The position numbers and the translations under genes are program-made. Positions 1-7,940 of a stretch of DNA of 64,000 nucleotides are shown here, in pieces. Source of the stretch: Sandaracinaceae bacterium (GTDB lineage Bacteria > Myxococcota_A > Polyangia > Polyangiales > Houyiibacteriaceae); NCBI GenBank assembly GCA_016706685.1, contig JADJJE010000014.1:62001-126000 (forward strand), written 5' to 3'. Every line of letters starts with the position of its first letter. Positions within the stretch are counted from its first letter, which is position 1. The notes under the pieces are model-generated. The model had not been told where the DNA came from and ran no database searches. It was given only the letters and a program-made list of their open reading frames with translations.

Positions 1-30
1 TTCGTCCGCCTGGTCCGGGAGGAAGCATGA
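1..30 (+). CDS. C-terminal end of the upstream gene, probably the ABC transporter ATPase
   Basis: Nine codons ending in Glu-Glu-Ala are open from the window edge to a TGA at 28-30. That stop overlaps the ATG of the next gene (ATGA, 27-30), which means translational coupling. Genes coupled to an ABC-2 permease in this way are usually the ATP-binding subunit, so I infer an ATPase. The visible part is too short to show any motif. Confidence 0.45.
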   Translation, partial: FVRLVREEA

Positions 31-788
31 ACCGCCACGCCATCGCCGCCATCTACCGCTTCGAGATGGCCCGTACCTTCCGCACGCTCATGCAGAGCAT
101 CGCGTCGCCCGTGCTCTCCACCTCGCTCTACTTCGTGGTGTTCGGTGCCGCCATCGGCTCGCGCATGGGTGAGGTGGATGGCGTGCCCTACGGCGCCTTC
201 ATCATCCCCGGCCTGGTCATGCTGTCGCTGCTCAGTGAGAGCATCAGCAACGCGTCCTTCGGCATCTACATGCCCAAGTGGTCGGGCACCATCTACGAGG
301 TGCTCTCCGCGCCCGTCTCCTTCGTGGAGATCGTGTTCGGCTACGTGGGCGCCGCCGCCACCAAGTCCGTCATGGTGGGCACGCTCATCCTGGTCACGGC
401 GCGGCTCTTCGTGGACTACGAGGTTCAGCACCCCCTCTTGATGCTGGGCTTCCTGGTGCTCACGTCGGTCACCTTCAGCCTCTTCGGCTTCTTGATCGGC
501 CTGTGGGCCGACAGCTTCGAGCAGCTGCAGGTCATCCCGCTCATGGTGGTCACGCCGCTCACCTTCCTGGGGGGCAGCTTCTATTCCATCGACATGCTCC
601 CGCCCTTCTGGCAGAAGGTCGCGCTCGTGAACCCGGTGGTCTACTTGATCAGCGGCTTCCGCTACAGCTTCTTCGGGGTGTCCGACGTGGGCGTGGGCGT
701 GAGTCTCGGCATGATCCTGGGCTTCTTGGTCGTGTGCGCGGGGGTGGTGCGCTACATGATCATGACGGGGTACAAGCTGAAGAGCTGA
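27..788 (+). CDS. ABC-2 type transporter permease
   Basis: This 253-residue integral membrane protein is the permease half of an ABC exporter of the ABC-2 family (YadH/DrrB/NodJ-like), in the inner membrane. It has about six hydrophobic segments, starting around residues 25-45. The family's C-terminal signature is visible as an NPVVYLISGFRYSFFG stretch near residues 205-220, followed by a last helix. Length is normal for the family. The ATG overlaps the upstream stop, so it is the distal gene of a two-gene exporter operon. The substrate cannot be told from sequence; relatives move polysaccharides, lipids, drugs or heme. It faces a convergent anti-sigma gene 8 bp downstream, with no clear terminator between. 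Confidence 0.9.
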   Translation: MNRHAIAAIYRFEMARTFRTLMQSIASPVLSTSLYFVVFGAAIGSRMGEVDGVPYGAFIIPGLVMLSLLSESISNASFGIYMPKWSGTIYEVLSAPVSFVEIVFGYVGAAATKSVMVGTLILVTARLFVDYEVQHPLLMLGFLVLTSVTFSLFGFLIGLWADSFEQLQVIPLMVVTPLTFLGGSFYSIDMLPPFWQKVALVNPVVYLISGFRYSFFGVSDVGVGVSLGMILGFLVVCAGVVRYMIMTGYKLKS

Positions 789-796
789 GGCTGCCC

Positions 797-1174
797 CTAA
801 GGCGCCAGCTCCTGCGCGAAGTGCAGAATGTACCAAGCGGTCCCGAGCACCAGCAGCATCACCGTCGCCGCGACCAGGGGCCACATCTGCGCGCCGCGCC
901 CCACGTCGCGCGAGAAGCGGTCGCGGTAGAAGCGCCCACCGCTGCGGCGGCGCAGCTTGGTCTGCACGCCGCGCAGCAAGTCCACGCTCGGGGCCACGGC
1001 GGCGTCGGCCTCGGCGATGGCGGCCGTCTCGGACATCAGGTCGCGCAGCTCGGCCCACTCGGCGTGCAGCTCGGGGTGCTCGGCGAGGGCCGCGTCGAAC
1101 GCACGCTGCTGGGCCACGCTCAGCGTGCCGTCGAGGGCATCGGGGAAGAGTTCGCGGGCTTCGTCGGGGGTCAT
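797..1174 (-). CDS. membrane-anchored anti-sigma factor lacking the zinc motif
   Basis: This 125-residue protein is coupled to the preceding ECF sigma gene by an ATGA overlap (1171-1174), the usual place for the cognate anti-sigma factor. Residues 1-50 resemble the helical anti-sigma domain (EARELFPDALDGTLS...). A single membrane helix lies at about residues 97-118, leaving only a few residues outside. Classical zinc-finger anti-sigma factors carry an HxxxCxxC motif; this protein contains no cysteine at all, so it would bind sigma without zinc. It probably holds the sigma factor at the inner membrane until a signal arrives. The role is inferred from context and architecture, with moderate to good confidence. 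Confidence 0.75.
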   Translation of the reverse strand: MTPDEARELFPDALDGTLSVAQQRAFDAALAEHPELHAEWAELRDLMSETAAIAEADAAVAPSVDLLRGVQTKLRRRSGGRFYRDRFSRDVGRGAQMWPLVAATVMLLVLGTAWYILHFAQELAP

Positions 1175-1788
1175 GACTCACTCTCCGGGGGCGTGCGCTC
1201 GCCGTGCTGCAGGCGCTTCACCTTCTCCACCAGCGCCAGGCGCGCGCGGTGCAGGCGGCTCTTCACGGTGCCGGGGACGAGCCCGGTCACCTCTTGGATC
1301 TCTTCGTAGGACAGCTGCTGCACGTCGCGCAACACCACCAGCTCGCGCTGCTCGTCGCTCAGCTCGCGCAGGGCCAGCTGGATGATGCCCTCGGTCTCGC
1401 GCGCCTCGAGCGTCTGGTCGGGCCGCGCGATCTGGTGGCTGGTGTTCATGCTGGCGCTCTCGATGCCTTCGCGGTCGCCCACCTCGTCGAACTCCTTGTG
1501 CGACCCCCGCGCCCGCCGCTTCATGTACTTGAGGCGGTTCTTGGCGTGGTTGATGGCCACCCGGTAGAGCCACGTGCTGAGCTTGCTCTCCCCGCGGAAC
1601 TGGTCGATGGACTTGAAGACCGTGACGAAGACCTCTTGGGCCAAGTCCTCGGCCTCGGCCTCGTCGCCCAGCATGCGGAAGACCACGCGATAGATGCGCC
1701 CTTGGTAGAGCCTCACCAGCTCATTGAAGGCCGCCTCGTCGCGACGACGCAGGCGCTCGACGAGCTGCTCTTCGTATCCATCGGGCAT
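1171..1788 (-). CDS. RNA polymerase ECF sigma factor (RpoE-like)
   Basis: From ATG 1788 the product is 205 residues. Region 2 is clear (about residues 20-95: NELVRLYQGRIYRVVFRML, then DLAQEVFVTVFKSIDQF and STWLYRVAINHAKNR). Region 4 follows at about residues 130-190 (LRELSDEQRELVVLRDVQQLSYEEI, GTVKSRLHRAR). An acidic and polar linker of about 40 residues joins them. ATG 1788 gives the usual short N-terminus before region 2; an in-frame GTG at 1845 is an alternative. The anti-sigma gene follows with a 4-nt overlap. An ECF-like promoter lies upstream (1854-1878), which suggests autoregulation. The regulon is unknown. Confidence 0.92.
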   Translation of the reverse strand: MPDGYEEQLVERLRRRDEAAFNELVRLYQGRIYRVVFRMLGDEAEAEDLAQEVFVTVFKSIDQFRGESKLSTWLYRVAINHAKNRLKYMKRRARGSHKEFDEVGDREGIESASMNTSHQIARPDQTLEARETEGIIQLALRELSDEQRELVVLRDVQQLSYEEIQEVTGLVPGTVKSRLHRARLALVEKVKRLQHGERTPPESES

Positions 1789-1853
1789 GAGCACGTGAAA
1801 TTGGGCGGCCGCCGCGGCACGTTCGAGCTCCGTCAACGAGTCCACGGGGTGTG

Positions 1854-1878
1854 GACACCAACGCAGCGCGGCAGTTCC
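1854..1878 (-). promoter_or_regulatory. candidate ECF-type promoter for the sigma/anti-sigma pair
   Basis: On the minus strand a GGAACT -35 element (1873-1878) is followed after exactly 16 bases by GTC (1854-1856). This matches the GGAAC-N16-GTC form of many RpoE-type promoters and would let the sigma factor drive its own gene. A start near 1847 is expected. No experiment supports it, and such short motifs occur by chance in GC-rich DNA. Confidence 0.35.
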
Positions 1879-1909
1879 CGCGATAATACACGAAGCCTGC
1901 TGTCGGGCT

Positions 1910-2779
1910 TTGGTTGACGTGTGGGTGCCGGCTCCGCACGCTGTGCCCGTGCCTCCTGCCACCGCTCGCCCGTGCCCTCGACGCCGTTTCCGCGGGGCTC
2001 CGGCTGTGCTCGGCGTGCTGCTGGGAGTGCTCGTGGGCTGCGGGGAGTCCCCCAACTCGGCCGACGGCGGCAGTGACCTGCCGGGCCTCGACTTCGGCAC
2101 CCCCGACGGCGCGGTGCCCGACCTGGGCCGCGACGCCAGCATCACCTTCGACTTCGGCGCGCTGCCGGACCTGGGCATCCCCGGCGACCGCGACACGGAC
2201 GGCGACGGCCTGTGCGACGTGCGCGAGATCGTCCGAGGCACGAACATCAACACGCTAGACACCGATGGCGACGAGGTGCCCGACTACTACGAGTTCGTGC
2301 TGGGCACGAGCCCGCTCGACCCGAGCACGCCCACGCTCGGCGAGCTGCTGTTCCTGTCCGAGTCGGTGGGCACCAGCACCAGCGCCGGCGTGCGGCGCCG
2401 CTTGGTGGGCGCTGGAGAGGACTACAGCGGGGCGTTCGTGGCCCTGCCCGTGAGTGACCCCGAGGCGCAGAGCGGCGAGACCTTCTACGTGCGCTCCTTC
2501 GCCACGTCGGCCAGCCCCATGGGGAACGTGGCCATGGTGGCGCCCGAGCTCGAGCGCTACTACGGCGTGGTGGGGTCCACGGAGCTGGGCTGGGAGATCG
2601 AGCTGGCCGTGCCCGCGGGCTTCCTGCCGCGGGGCTGCGGCCGGGTGTACCCGCTGCGCTACGACATCAAGCGCAGTGACGGCCGCTTCGTGGGCGGCGA
2701 CCGGCGCTTCCTGGTGGTGCTGCCGGTGGCGGGGAGCTTCGCGGACGGCCCGTGGTGCTTCCCCACCCGGTGCATCTAG
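1910..2779 (+). CDS. lipoprotein with calcium-binding type-3-thrombospondin-like repeats
   Basis: The reading frame has a basic segment and a hydrophobic stretch ending in a lipobox (LVGC, Cys at residue 44 counted from TTG 1910). It is therefore a likely outer-membrane lipoprotein. The start is uncertain: TTG 1910, GTG 1919, GTG 1925 or later GTGs would give a more normal signal-peptide length. After an Asp/Gly-rich linker come two DxDxDGxxD-type loops (DRDTDGDGLCD and DTDGDEVPD), which are type-3-thrombospondin or dockerin-like calcium sites. About 160 residues without a recognised domain follow, with a C-terminal cysteine pair. It diverges from the ECF sigma gene. Confidence 0.75.
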   Translation: MVDVWVPAPHAVPVPPATARPCPRRRFRGAPAVLGVLLGVLVGCGESPNSADGGSDLPGLDFGTPDGAVPDLGRDASITFDFGALPDLGIPGDRDTDGDGLCDVREIVRGTNINTLDTDGDEVPDYYEFVLGTSPLDPSTPTLGELLFLSESVGTSTSAGVRRRLVGAGEDYSGAFVALPVSDPEAQSGETFYVRSFATSASPMGNVAMVAPELERYYGVVGSTELGWEIELAVPAGFLPRGCGRVYPLRYDIKRSDGRFVGGDRRFLVVLPVAGSFADGPWCFPTRCI

Positions 2780-2800
2780 CAACGGTCGCCGGGCCGTCTT

Positions 2801-2850
2801 CTCCACGTGGGCGTGGGCGTGGGCGTTGTCGGCGACGGCGACGGCGACGA
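2801..2850. repeat. dispersed intergenic repeat, copy A
   Basis: A 26-base core at 2818-2843 (CGTGGGCGTT, then GTCGGCGACGGCGACG) is identical to 9351-9376. Both copies are preceded by TCCACGTG. Copy A carries extra GGGCGT hexamers. It lies just past a stop codon, between convergent genes. Confidence 0.7.
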
Positions 2851-2874
2851 ACTGTGTTAGCCGCACCAGAGCGC

Positions 2875-2979
2875 GGGGGGGGGGGCGCGCGCCGCGGCGG
2901 GAAGGTGCGCCCCCGCCCGCCCCCGCCGCCAACGCGCACCCCAACGACCCCGGCCCCCCCGCCCCCCCCCCCCCCCCCC
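2875..2979. repeat. long G tract and long C tract between convergent genes
   Basis: A run of 11 G (2875-2885) and a run of 18 C (2962-2979, with another 7 C at 2954-2960) flank a GC-only spacer. The C tract ends on the stop codon of the minus-strand lipoprotein. Transcripts from either side could fold G tract on C tract into a very stable hairpin, so this may act as a two-way terminator. Exact tract lengths are the kind of thing sequencing gets wrong. Confidence 0.6.
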
Positions 2980-4388
2980 TACCGATGCCCGCGGTGGCGC
3001 CCGTTGTCGTCTCCTCGCCCGCGCATGCCGCCGGCCTGGATGCGCACGCTGCCGCTCGGAGGCCGGGGGCCCTGAACGCGCACCTGGACCCCTCGCGGAG
3101 GCGGCGCTTCCACGCGCACCTGCACGCGGGGCGGGGGCGGTGCTTGCACGCGCACCTGGACGCGCGGCGGGGGCGGCGCCTGGACACGCACCTCCACGCG
3201 GCTGGGAGGCGGTTCGTTGCGCACCACGGTGACCGTTGGACCGGCGGGAGCCACCGCGACCACGCGCGCACGCGGGCCCCGAGGGCGCGCATGCATGCGC
3301 ACGGCGCCACGGTGCCGGCGGCCGTTGTGGCGCACCTCCACCCGGAAGGGCTCGGTCTCGAAGTTCACCGCGGGCGGCAGCGGCGCCACGTAGATGCGAC
3401 GCGTGGTGTCCCAGCGCATGACCACCGGCGCGGGCTGACTGCTCACGTACACGTTCACGCTGGGCGGCGGGGCGCTCACGTACACGCCGGACGAGTCCGC
3501 GATCGTGGCGTGCAGCTCGCCGTCCACGGGCGCCACCTCGAAGCCGTAGTCCCCCGCCACCACCACGGTGCCGTCCAGGCGGCTGGCCGGCACGATCACC
3601 GCGTGGGCGGTGCGGCCCTGCTCGATGGGCTGGCCCTGCGCCTCGTACTCCACGCTGAGCGCGCCACCCGCAGGGCGCGCCGTGGGCCCCAGCTGCGCCA
3701 CGTAGTGTTGCTGCGCCTCCACGTACTGGAGCTCCACGCGCTGCGGGGCCGCTTCACCCACGCCCACGTTGACGTACAGCTTGCCGCTGGGCAGGCGCGC
3801 GCTCGCCTCGGGGAGATACGCGTGCACGCTGCCGTCGGAGTCCACGCGCACTTCGGGCGCGATGGGGCCCACCAGCAGCACCTGCCCGCCGTAGGCCGGC
3901 ACCGGCGCCACGGGCACCTGCGTGAGCGTCACCACGCTGGGCGGCGCGCCCACGGCCTGCACCGTGACCACCACGTTGCTGGGCGCGGGCGGCAGCTCCA
4001 CCCCTGCGCTGCCCTCGAACACCCGCAGATCGGTGTCGTAGCGCAGCGGGACCGTTCGCGGCTGCCCGTCGGCGGCGCTCACCTGCACGCTGACGGTCCC
4101 GGTGGTGACCAGGGCGCCGCTGGCGTCGCGCAGCTCGGCCAGCACCAGCCCGTCGGTGCGCGGCATGACCTCCACCACGGTGGGGCCCGTGATGCCCACC
4201 TTTCCTCCGAACTGCGGGGCCACTGCGCTGGCGGTGATGCCGGCGAGGGCCGCTTGCGCCAGCAGGCTGGTGGGCCCGGCGCCTAGGCCTGCGACGGCAG
4301 GCGGCGGCGGCGTGGCGTTGGGGTCCATGGAGCAGGCCGCGAGCAGGGCTCCCGCGGCGGCGATGAGACGATGGTGTGAACGTGACAT
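2979..4388 (-). CDS. lipoprotein with proline/valine repeat tail
   Basis: From ATG 4388 the product is 469 residues with a short signal peptide and lipobox (LLAAC, Cys19). The middle (residues 60-340) is beta-rich with alternating hydrophobic residues and several similar segments, suggestive of Ig-like or carboxypeptidase-regulatory-like modules, but I cannot name a family. The last 90 residues are basic and contain about five copies of a 12-residue unit like RVQVRVQAPPPP. This is followed by a Gly/Arg/His-rich end. A Pro-rich basic tail could contact polysaccharide or peptidoglycan; that is inference. Its stop codon abuts an 18-C tract. No function is assigned. Confidence 0.8.
   Translation of the reverse strand: MSRSHHRLIAAAGALLAACSMDPNATPPPPAVAGLGAGPTSLLAQAALAGITASAVAPQFGGKVGITGPTVVEVMPRTDGLVLAELRDASGALVTTGTVSVQVSAADGQPRTVPLRYDTDLRVFEGSAGVELPPAPSNVVVTVQAVGAPPSVVTLTQVPVAPVPAYGGQVLLVGPIAPEVRVDSDGSVHAYLPEASARLPSGKLYVNVGVGEAAPQRVELQYVEAQQHYVAQLGPTARPAGGALSVEYEAQGQPIEQGRTAHAVIVPASRLDGTVVVAGDYGFEVAPVDGELHATIADSSGVYVSAPPPSVNVYVSSQPAPVVMRWDTTRRIYVAPLPPAVNFETEPFRVEVRHNGRRHRGAVRMHARPRGPRARVVAVAPAGPTVTVVRNEPPPSRVEVRVQAPPPPRVQVRVQAPPPPRVQVRVEAPPPRGVQVRVQGPRPPSGSVRIQAGGMRGRGDDNGRHRGHR
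3037..3200 (-). repeat. tandem 36-bp coding repeat
   Basis: About four and a half copies of a 36-bp unit encode RVxVRVQAPPPP-like blocks in the C-terminus of the 2979-4388 lipoprotein. The copies drift in sequence at both the DNA and protein level. Confidence 0.65.
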
Positions 4389-4532
4389 GCGGACAGCATC
4401 ACCGCTGAGGGCCCCCCCCGTAAGGTGCAAGTGCCCCTCGAGGCCCCTGAAATCACGGGAATTGCGCGAGAATACGGCAACCTTCCGGTGAGACGGGAAC
4501 CGGCTCGGCGCACCACATGTCGGTGGAAGGGG

Positions 4533-4802
4533 CTATGGCCTGCAGAGGAGCTCGGGGCTGCCGTCCTCGGCGCGACACGAGCCGTAACAGCAGTACGCGT
4601 TCGTCTCGCAGGACCGCCCCACCGGCACGCACTCCGGCGGGGCCGACGAGCCATCGGCCTCGGCCGTGTCGCCGGTCGACTCTGCGGGTGTGGTCTCGCT
4701 GGAGTCTCCTGTGCTGGGCGGCGGCTCGGAGGACGACTGTCCTCCGCAGGCACAAGCCAGGACGACCAACGAGAGGGCGATGATGTGGTGGAGTAGTCTC
4801 AT
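4533..4802 (-). CDS. small lipoprotein with a knottin-like cysteine pattern
   Basis: From ATG 4802 the product is 89 residues. It has a signal peptide ending in a lipobox (VLAC, Cys17), a Ser/Thr/Glu-rich linker (residues 20-56) and a compact C-terminal domain with six cysteines: C58, C65, C71, C72, C76 and C87. The spacing C-x6-C-x5-CC-x3-C-x10-C fits the inhibitor-cystine-knot (knottin) pattern of small toxins and protease inhibitors. The domain would fold after export, where disulfides form, and hang on a flexible tether at the cell surface. I do not recognise a named family. It is transcribed alone, with 70 bp to the next minus-strand gene upstream. Confidence 0.72.
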   Translation of the reverse strand: MRLLHHIIALSLVVLACACGGQSSSEPPPSTGDSSETTPAESTGDTAEADGSSAPPECVPVGRSCETNAYCCYGSCRAEDGSPELLCRP

Positions 4803-4873
4803 GCTGACCGCGAGCGTATCGCGACGATCCGGCGTTGTGTAGAGCCGTGACCGAGCAGCCGGTCGCACGCCGG

Positions 4874-6607
4874 TCAGTCGGCTCGGCGCAGCAGCGGCGG
4901 CGCCTCGAGCGTCACCCGCCCGTCGGGGAAGAAGTCGGCCAGCTTCGGCTCACGCGTGGCCTCGAGTCGCGCCGCCACCGCGAGCGGGCGGGCCGTGTCC
5001 AGGACCATACCCTGCTCGAAGAAGTCTCCGCGCAGGCGGTGGCACACCTGCTCGAGGCGCTGCAGTGTGGAGAGGTAGGCCCCCTTCCAGATCTGCAGGT
5101 AGGGCCGGTGGTCCATGGGGTTCACCGACAGCAGCCGGCGCAGGGAGTTGGACGGCAAGAAGGTGTAGGTGCTCACCTCGGGGCGCTGCCGCAGCACGTG
5201 GTTCCGTGTGGCCTCGTAGCGTGTGTACGACAGGGTCCGCAGGTCCTGGTCCAGGTTGTAGAGCAGCCCGCGTCGATGGCTGACCCCGGGCGTCTTCGAC
5301 ACGTACGGAACGAACGGGTCCAGCACCAGCACCAGGTTGGCCCCGCGCTGGATGGCCTCCACGAAGTTCGACGTGCGGGTGATGGCGCCGTCCTCGTAGT
5401 AGCGCCCCTTGATGGACACCGACCCGAAGGCGGGGTTGATGCTGAGCGAGGCCTGCACGGCCTGGCTGATGGGTGTGTCCTGCTGACCCTCGGCGCCGAA
5501 CAGCATGGCGCGCCGCTCGTCCTGGTCCGACGCGCCGATGAGCAGCGGCCGCGGCAGCGCGGCGAAGTCGTTGGTGCCGCCGTTGGCCGTGAGCACCTCG
5601 CGCAGCATCCGCTCGAACTGCCGCGAGTGGAACGGCGCACCCACCAGCGCGGTGGACTCGAGGAAGAGGCCGTCCCAGTCCGGGCGGTCGCGGCGCAGGA
5701 GCACGTCGCGCGCGCTGCGCCCGAGCGACCCGAGCACGCTGCGCGCACGCCAGCTCATGTCCGGATAGTTCACGTGGCTCACGCGCGCCAGCGACAGGTT
5801 GAGCGGTGGGATGCGCCCGCCCTCGTGCCCCGCGATGGAGGCCATGAGCTCGCCGATGGTGTAGCCCACCGCCAGCAGCGACGTGACCACCGCACCCGCG
5901 CTGATGCCGAAGAACATGTCGAAGTCGTTCACGCGCCGCCCCACCAGCGCGTCATCCAGGCACTTGAGCACGCCCATCTCGAAGAAGATGCCCGTGATGC
6001 CGCCGCCCGAGGCGCACAGGGCCGAGCGGGGCGTGCGCCGCTGGTGCAGGATGTCTCGCGCTCGCGTCAGCAGCCGCTCGGCGAACGCGGGCCCGCCCGC
6101 TTCACCCTCCACGCCGGCGCGCAGAACGTGGCGCACCCCGCGGGCGCCCAGCTCCACCAGCAGCGCGTCGATGCGCGCGTCGAGGGCGTCGGGGACCACC
6201 ACGAGGATGCGGTGGAAGCCGTAGCGCAGCTCGAGGTCCTCCACGTGATCGAGTGCGTCAAGCACGTCGATCGCAAACGTCAGGCGTGCCTCGCTGAGCG
6301 CCTCGTGCGGTCCCGAGCCTTCGCCGCCGTGTGCGCGCAGGTCCAGCACCAGCAGGCTCACGTAGTGCTGCTGGAGGCAGCGCCAGGCGTCCTCGCGGCG
6401 ATGGTGGCCCACCAGCTCGAAGACCTCGCCGCCGTGCTCCACGTGGAACGCGTTCGTGGGGCACGCGTTCGCCTCCGCAGGCGTGGCGGGGCGGCAACTC
6501 GGGAGCGCCGCGCACAGCGCCCGAAAGCCCGAGGGCGAGGGAGCGAGGTGCAGGATTCGCCGCGGTCGCGTCCCCGGTACCGTCTCGCTCGCGTCGCAGT
6601 AGCTCAT
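4874..6607 (-). CDS. patatin-like phospholipase
   Basis: From ATG 6607 the product is 577 residues. The patatin core begins near residue 196: oxyanion-hole glycines GGGITG (201-206), nucleophile elbow GISAG (Ser236) and the catalytic Asp in EDGA (Asp406). All key residues of the Ser-Asp dyad are present, so it should hydrolyse acyl lipids. The first ~190 residues are an additional domain, rich in short hydrophobic strands such as YVSLLVLDL and HRILVVVPD. This looks like a Rossmann or receiver-like fold, but I cannot name it. No signal peptide is seen, so it is likely cytosolic. It lies 22 bp downstream of the oxygenase gene on the same strand and is probably co-transcribed with it. Confidence 0.88.
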   Translation of the reverse strand: MSYCDASETVPGTRPRRILHLAPSPSGFRALCAALPSCRPATPAEANACPTNAFHVEHGGEVFELVGHHRREDAWRCLQQHYVSLLVLDLRAHGGEGSGPHEALSEARLTFAIDVLDALDHVEDLELRYGFHRILVVVPDALDARIDALLVELGARGVRHVLRAGVEGEAGGPAFAERLLTRARDILHQRRTPRSALCASGGGITGIFFEMGVLKCLDDALVGRRVNDFDMFFGISAGAVVTSLLAVGYTIGELMASIAGHEGGRIPPLNLSLARVSHVNYPDMSWRARSVLGSLGRSARDVLLRRDRPDWDGLFLESTALVGAPFHSRQFERMLREVLTANGGTNDFAALPRPLLIGASDQDERRAMLFGAEGQQDTPISQAVQASLSINPAFGSVSIKGRYYEDGAITRTSNFVEAIQRGANLVLVLDPFVPYVSKTPGVSHRRGLLYNLDQDLRTLSYTRYEATRNHVLRQRPEVSTYTFLPSNSLRRLLSVNPMDHRPYLQIWKGAYLSTLQRLEQVCHRLRGDFFEQGMVLDTARPLAVAARLEATREPKLADFFPDGRVTLEAPPLLRRAD

Positions 6608-6629
6608 GCGCTGGATGCCCCCGCAGGCC

Positions 6630-7811
6630 TCAGAACTCGATGCGCACCAGGCCCTCGCGGACCAGCCGGCGGATGAGCACGACCTTGCCATCGTCGTCCA
6701 GGTCGCCCGGCAGGTCGGCCACCGTGTAGCGCGGCGTGGCGAGCGCGTACTCGAGCGGTTCGGCCGTGAAGACCGGCAGCGTGAGGTTGCCGCCGTAGCA
6801 GCTGAGCGTGACGTGCTCTTCGTCACTGCGGAGCCGGTACAAGAGGGCTGGGCGCGGGGCACAGGTGGAGCCGATGTGCAGCTCCGGCAGCCGCGTGACC
6901 TGCTCCAGCTGCCCCTCGAGCAGGCTGTGCCGCGTGGACACCAGGTCGTCCGCGAAGGTGTCGAAGGCCTGGTCGAAGTCGGCGTGCTGCACGATGAGCT
7001 CGAGCAGCTGCTTGAAGTGTGCGCGCGCGGCGGTGCGGTCGAAGTCGGGGTGCGTGAAGCCCGGCGGCAGGGTCTGCCGGAACGCGGCGTGCTGCGTGCC
7101 CACGGCAGCGGCGGCCTCGAGCACCAGCTCCATCCACGACGTGTTCAGCACGCCAATGGTGATGTGCATCGAGTGCGAGTCCTCGGTGGACGCGTCGTGC
7201 ATGACGCCGCGCGGCACGTAGAGCATCTCGCCCGCCTTCAGCGTGAAGTCCATGGTGGGCTCCTTGGCCTGGTCCACCGCGGGGTCGAAGCGCATGGCCC
7301 GGAAGGGCAGCGTCACGGGCGTGTCGTAGAGGGTCCAGTGCTTCTCGCCCGAGATCTGGAGCACGAACACGTCGTGGCTGTCCCAGTGCGAGCGCAGCCC
7401 CTGCGAGCCCGGCGGGGTGACGTAGATGTTGGCCTGGAAGCGCTGGCTCATCTCCGCCTCCATGGAGCGGCACAGGTTGGCCATGCTGGGCAGGTGCGAC
7501 TCGAGGTTGCCGAGGATGATGGAGGACCCGTCGGCGTAGCGCTGGTAGAGCCGGCCCGCGTCGATGAGCCCACTCGGGTAGCAGTAATCTTCCTTACTGA
7601 GTCCGCCGCGAGCATCCGCCATGGTGATCTCGGGGTGCGAGAGGTGCATGGTCGTGATGACCTTGTCGATCATCCCCCAGGTCAGTAATTCGTCGTAGTA
7701 GTTACGATCTTCCCGCCGCACCAAGAGCGGCTTCTTCTCGAAGTAATCCCTCAGGAATTCTTCGGCGGTGATGGGCGTACACAGGTAAGCGAGCATGGCT
7801 TGGGTGGGCAT
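6630..7811 (-). CDS. cupin/JmjC-type Fe(II)/2-oxoglutarate oxygenase (ribosomal-oxygenase-like)
   Basis: From ATG 7811 the product is 393 residues (ATG 7796 is an alternative). It belongs to the cupin_4/JmjC family that includes YcfD/RoxA, which hydroxylates an arginine of ribosomal protein L16, and the MINA53/NO66 histidyl hydroxylases. The iron-binding triad is complete: H142-x-D144 (SHWDSHD) and H205 (PRGVMHD). After the cupin barrel come a helical segment and a C-terminal winged-helix-like part (LVREGLVRIEF), as in the family. It is divergent, over a 129-bp AT-rich region, from a small exported protein with Arg/His/Asp-rich repeats. The substrate is unknown; either a ribosomal protein or the neighbour are possibilities. 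Confidence 0.85.
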   Translation of the reverse strand: MPTQAMLAYLCTPITAEEFLRDYFEKKPLLVRREDRNYYDELLTWGMIDKVITTMHLSHPEITMADARGGLSKEDYCYPSGLIDAGRLYQRYADGSSIILGNLESHLPSMANLCRSMEAEMSQRFQANIYVTPPGSQGLRSHWDSHDVFVLQISGEKHWTLYDTPVTLPFRAMRFDPAVDQAKEPTMDFTLKAGEMLYVPRGVMHDASTEDSHSMHITIGVLNTSWMELVLEAAAAVGTQHAAFRQTLPPGFTHPDFDRTAARAHFKQLLELIVQHADFDQAFDTFADDLVSTRHSLLEGQLEQVTRLPELHIGSTCAPRPALLYRLRSDEEHVTLSCYGGNLTLPVFTAEPLEYALATPRYTVADLPGDLDDDGKVVLIRRLVREGLVRIEF

Positions 7812-7849
7812 CACGGGATGTTTGTACCAAGCGCTGCGTATCTTCGTAT

Positions 7850-7872
7850 CGAATATTTTCTGTAAATATTCG
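7850..7872. promoter_or_regulatory. AT-rich inverted repeat between divergent genes (possible operator)
   Basis: CGAATATT (7850-7857) and AATATTCG (7865-7872) form perfect 8-bp arms around a 7-bp spacer. This lies in the middle of the 129-bp gap between the oxygenase and the repeat protein. The patch is strikingly AT-rich for this genome, so it is a good candidate operator/promoter for both genes. Confidence 0.5.
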
Positions 7873-7940
7873 TCACCAGCGGTTACGCTCGAAGACGAGT
7901 CACCACGCCTTCGCGCGCATCCAATCCAAGGAGCCCCAGC

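Noticed and set aside
2454..4286. A plus-strand open frame across the 1910 lipoprotein end and the convergent lipoprotein.
   Set aside because: It crosses two better-supported genes and homopolymer tracts; the product is low-complexity His/Arg.
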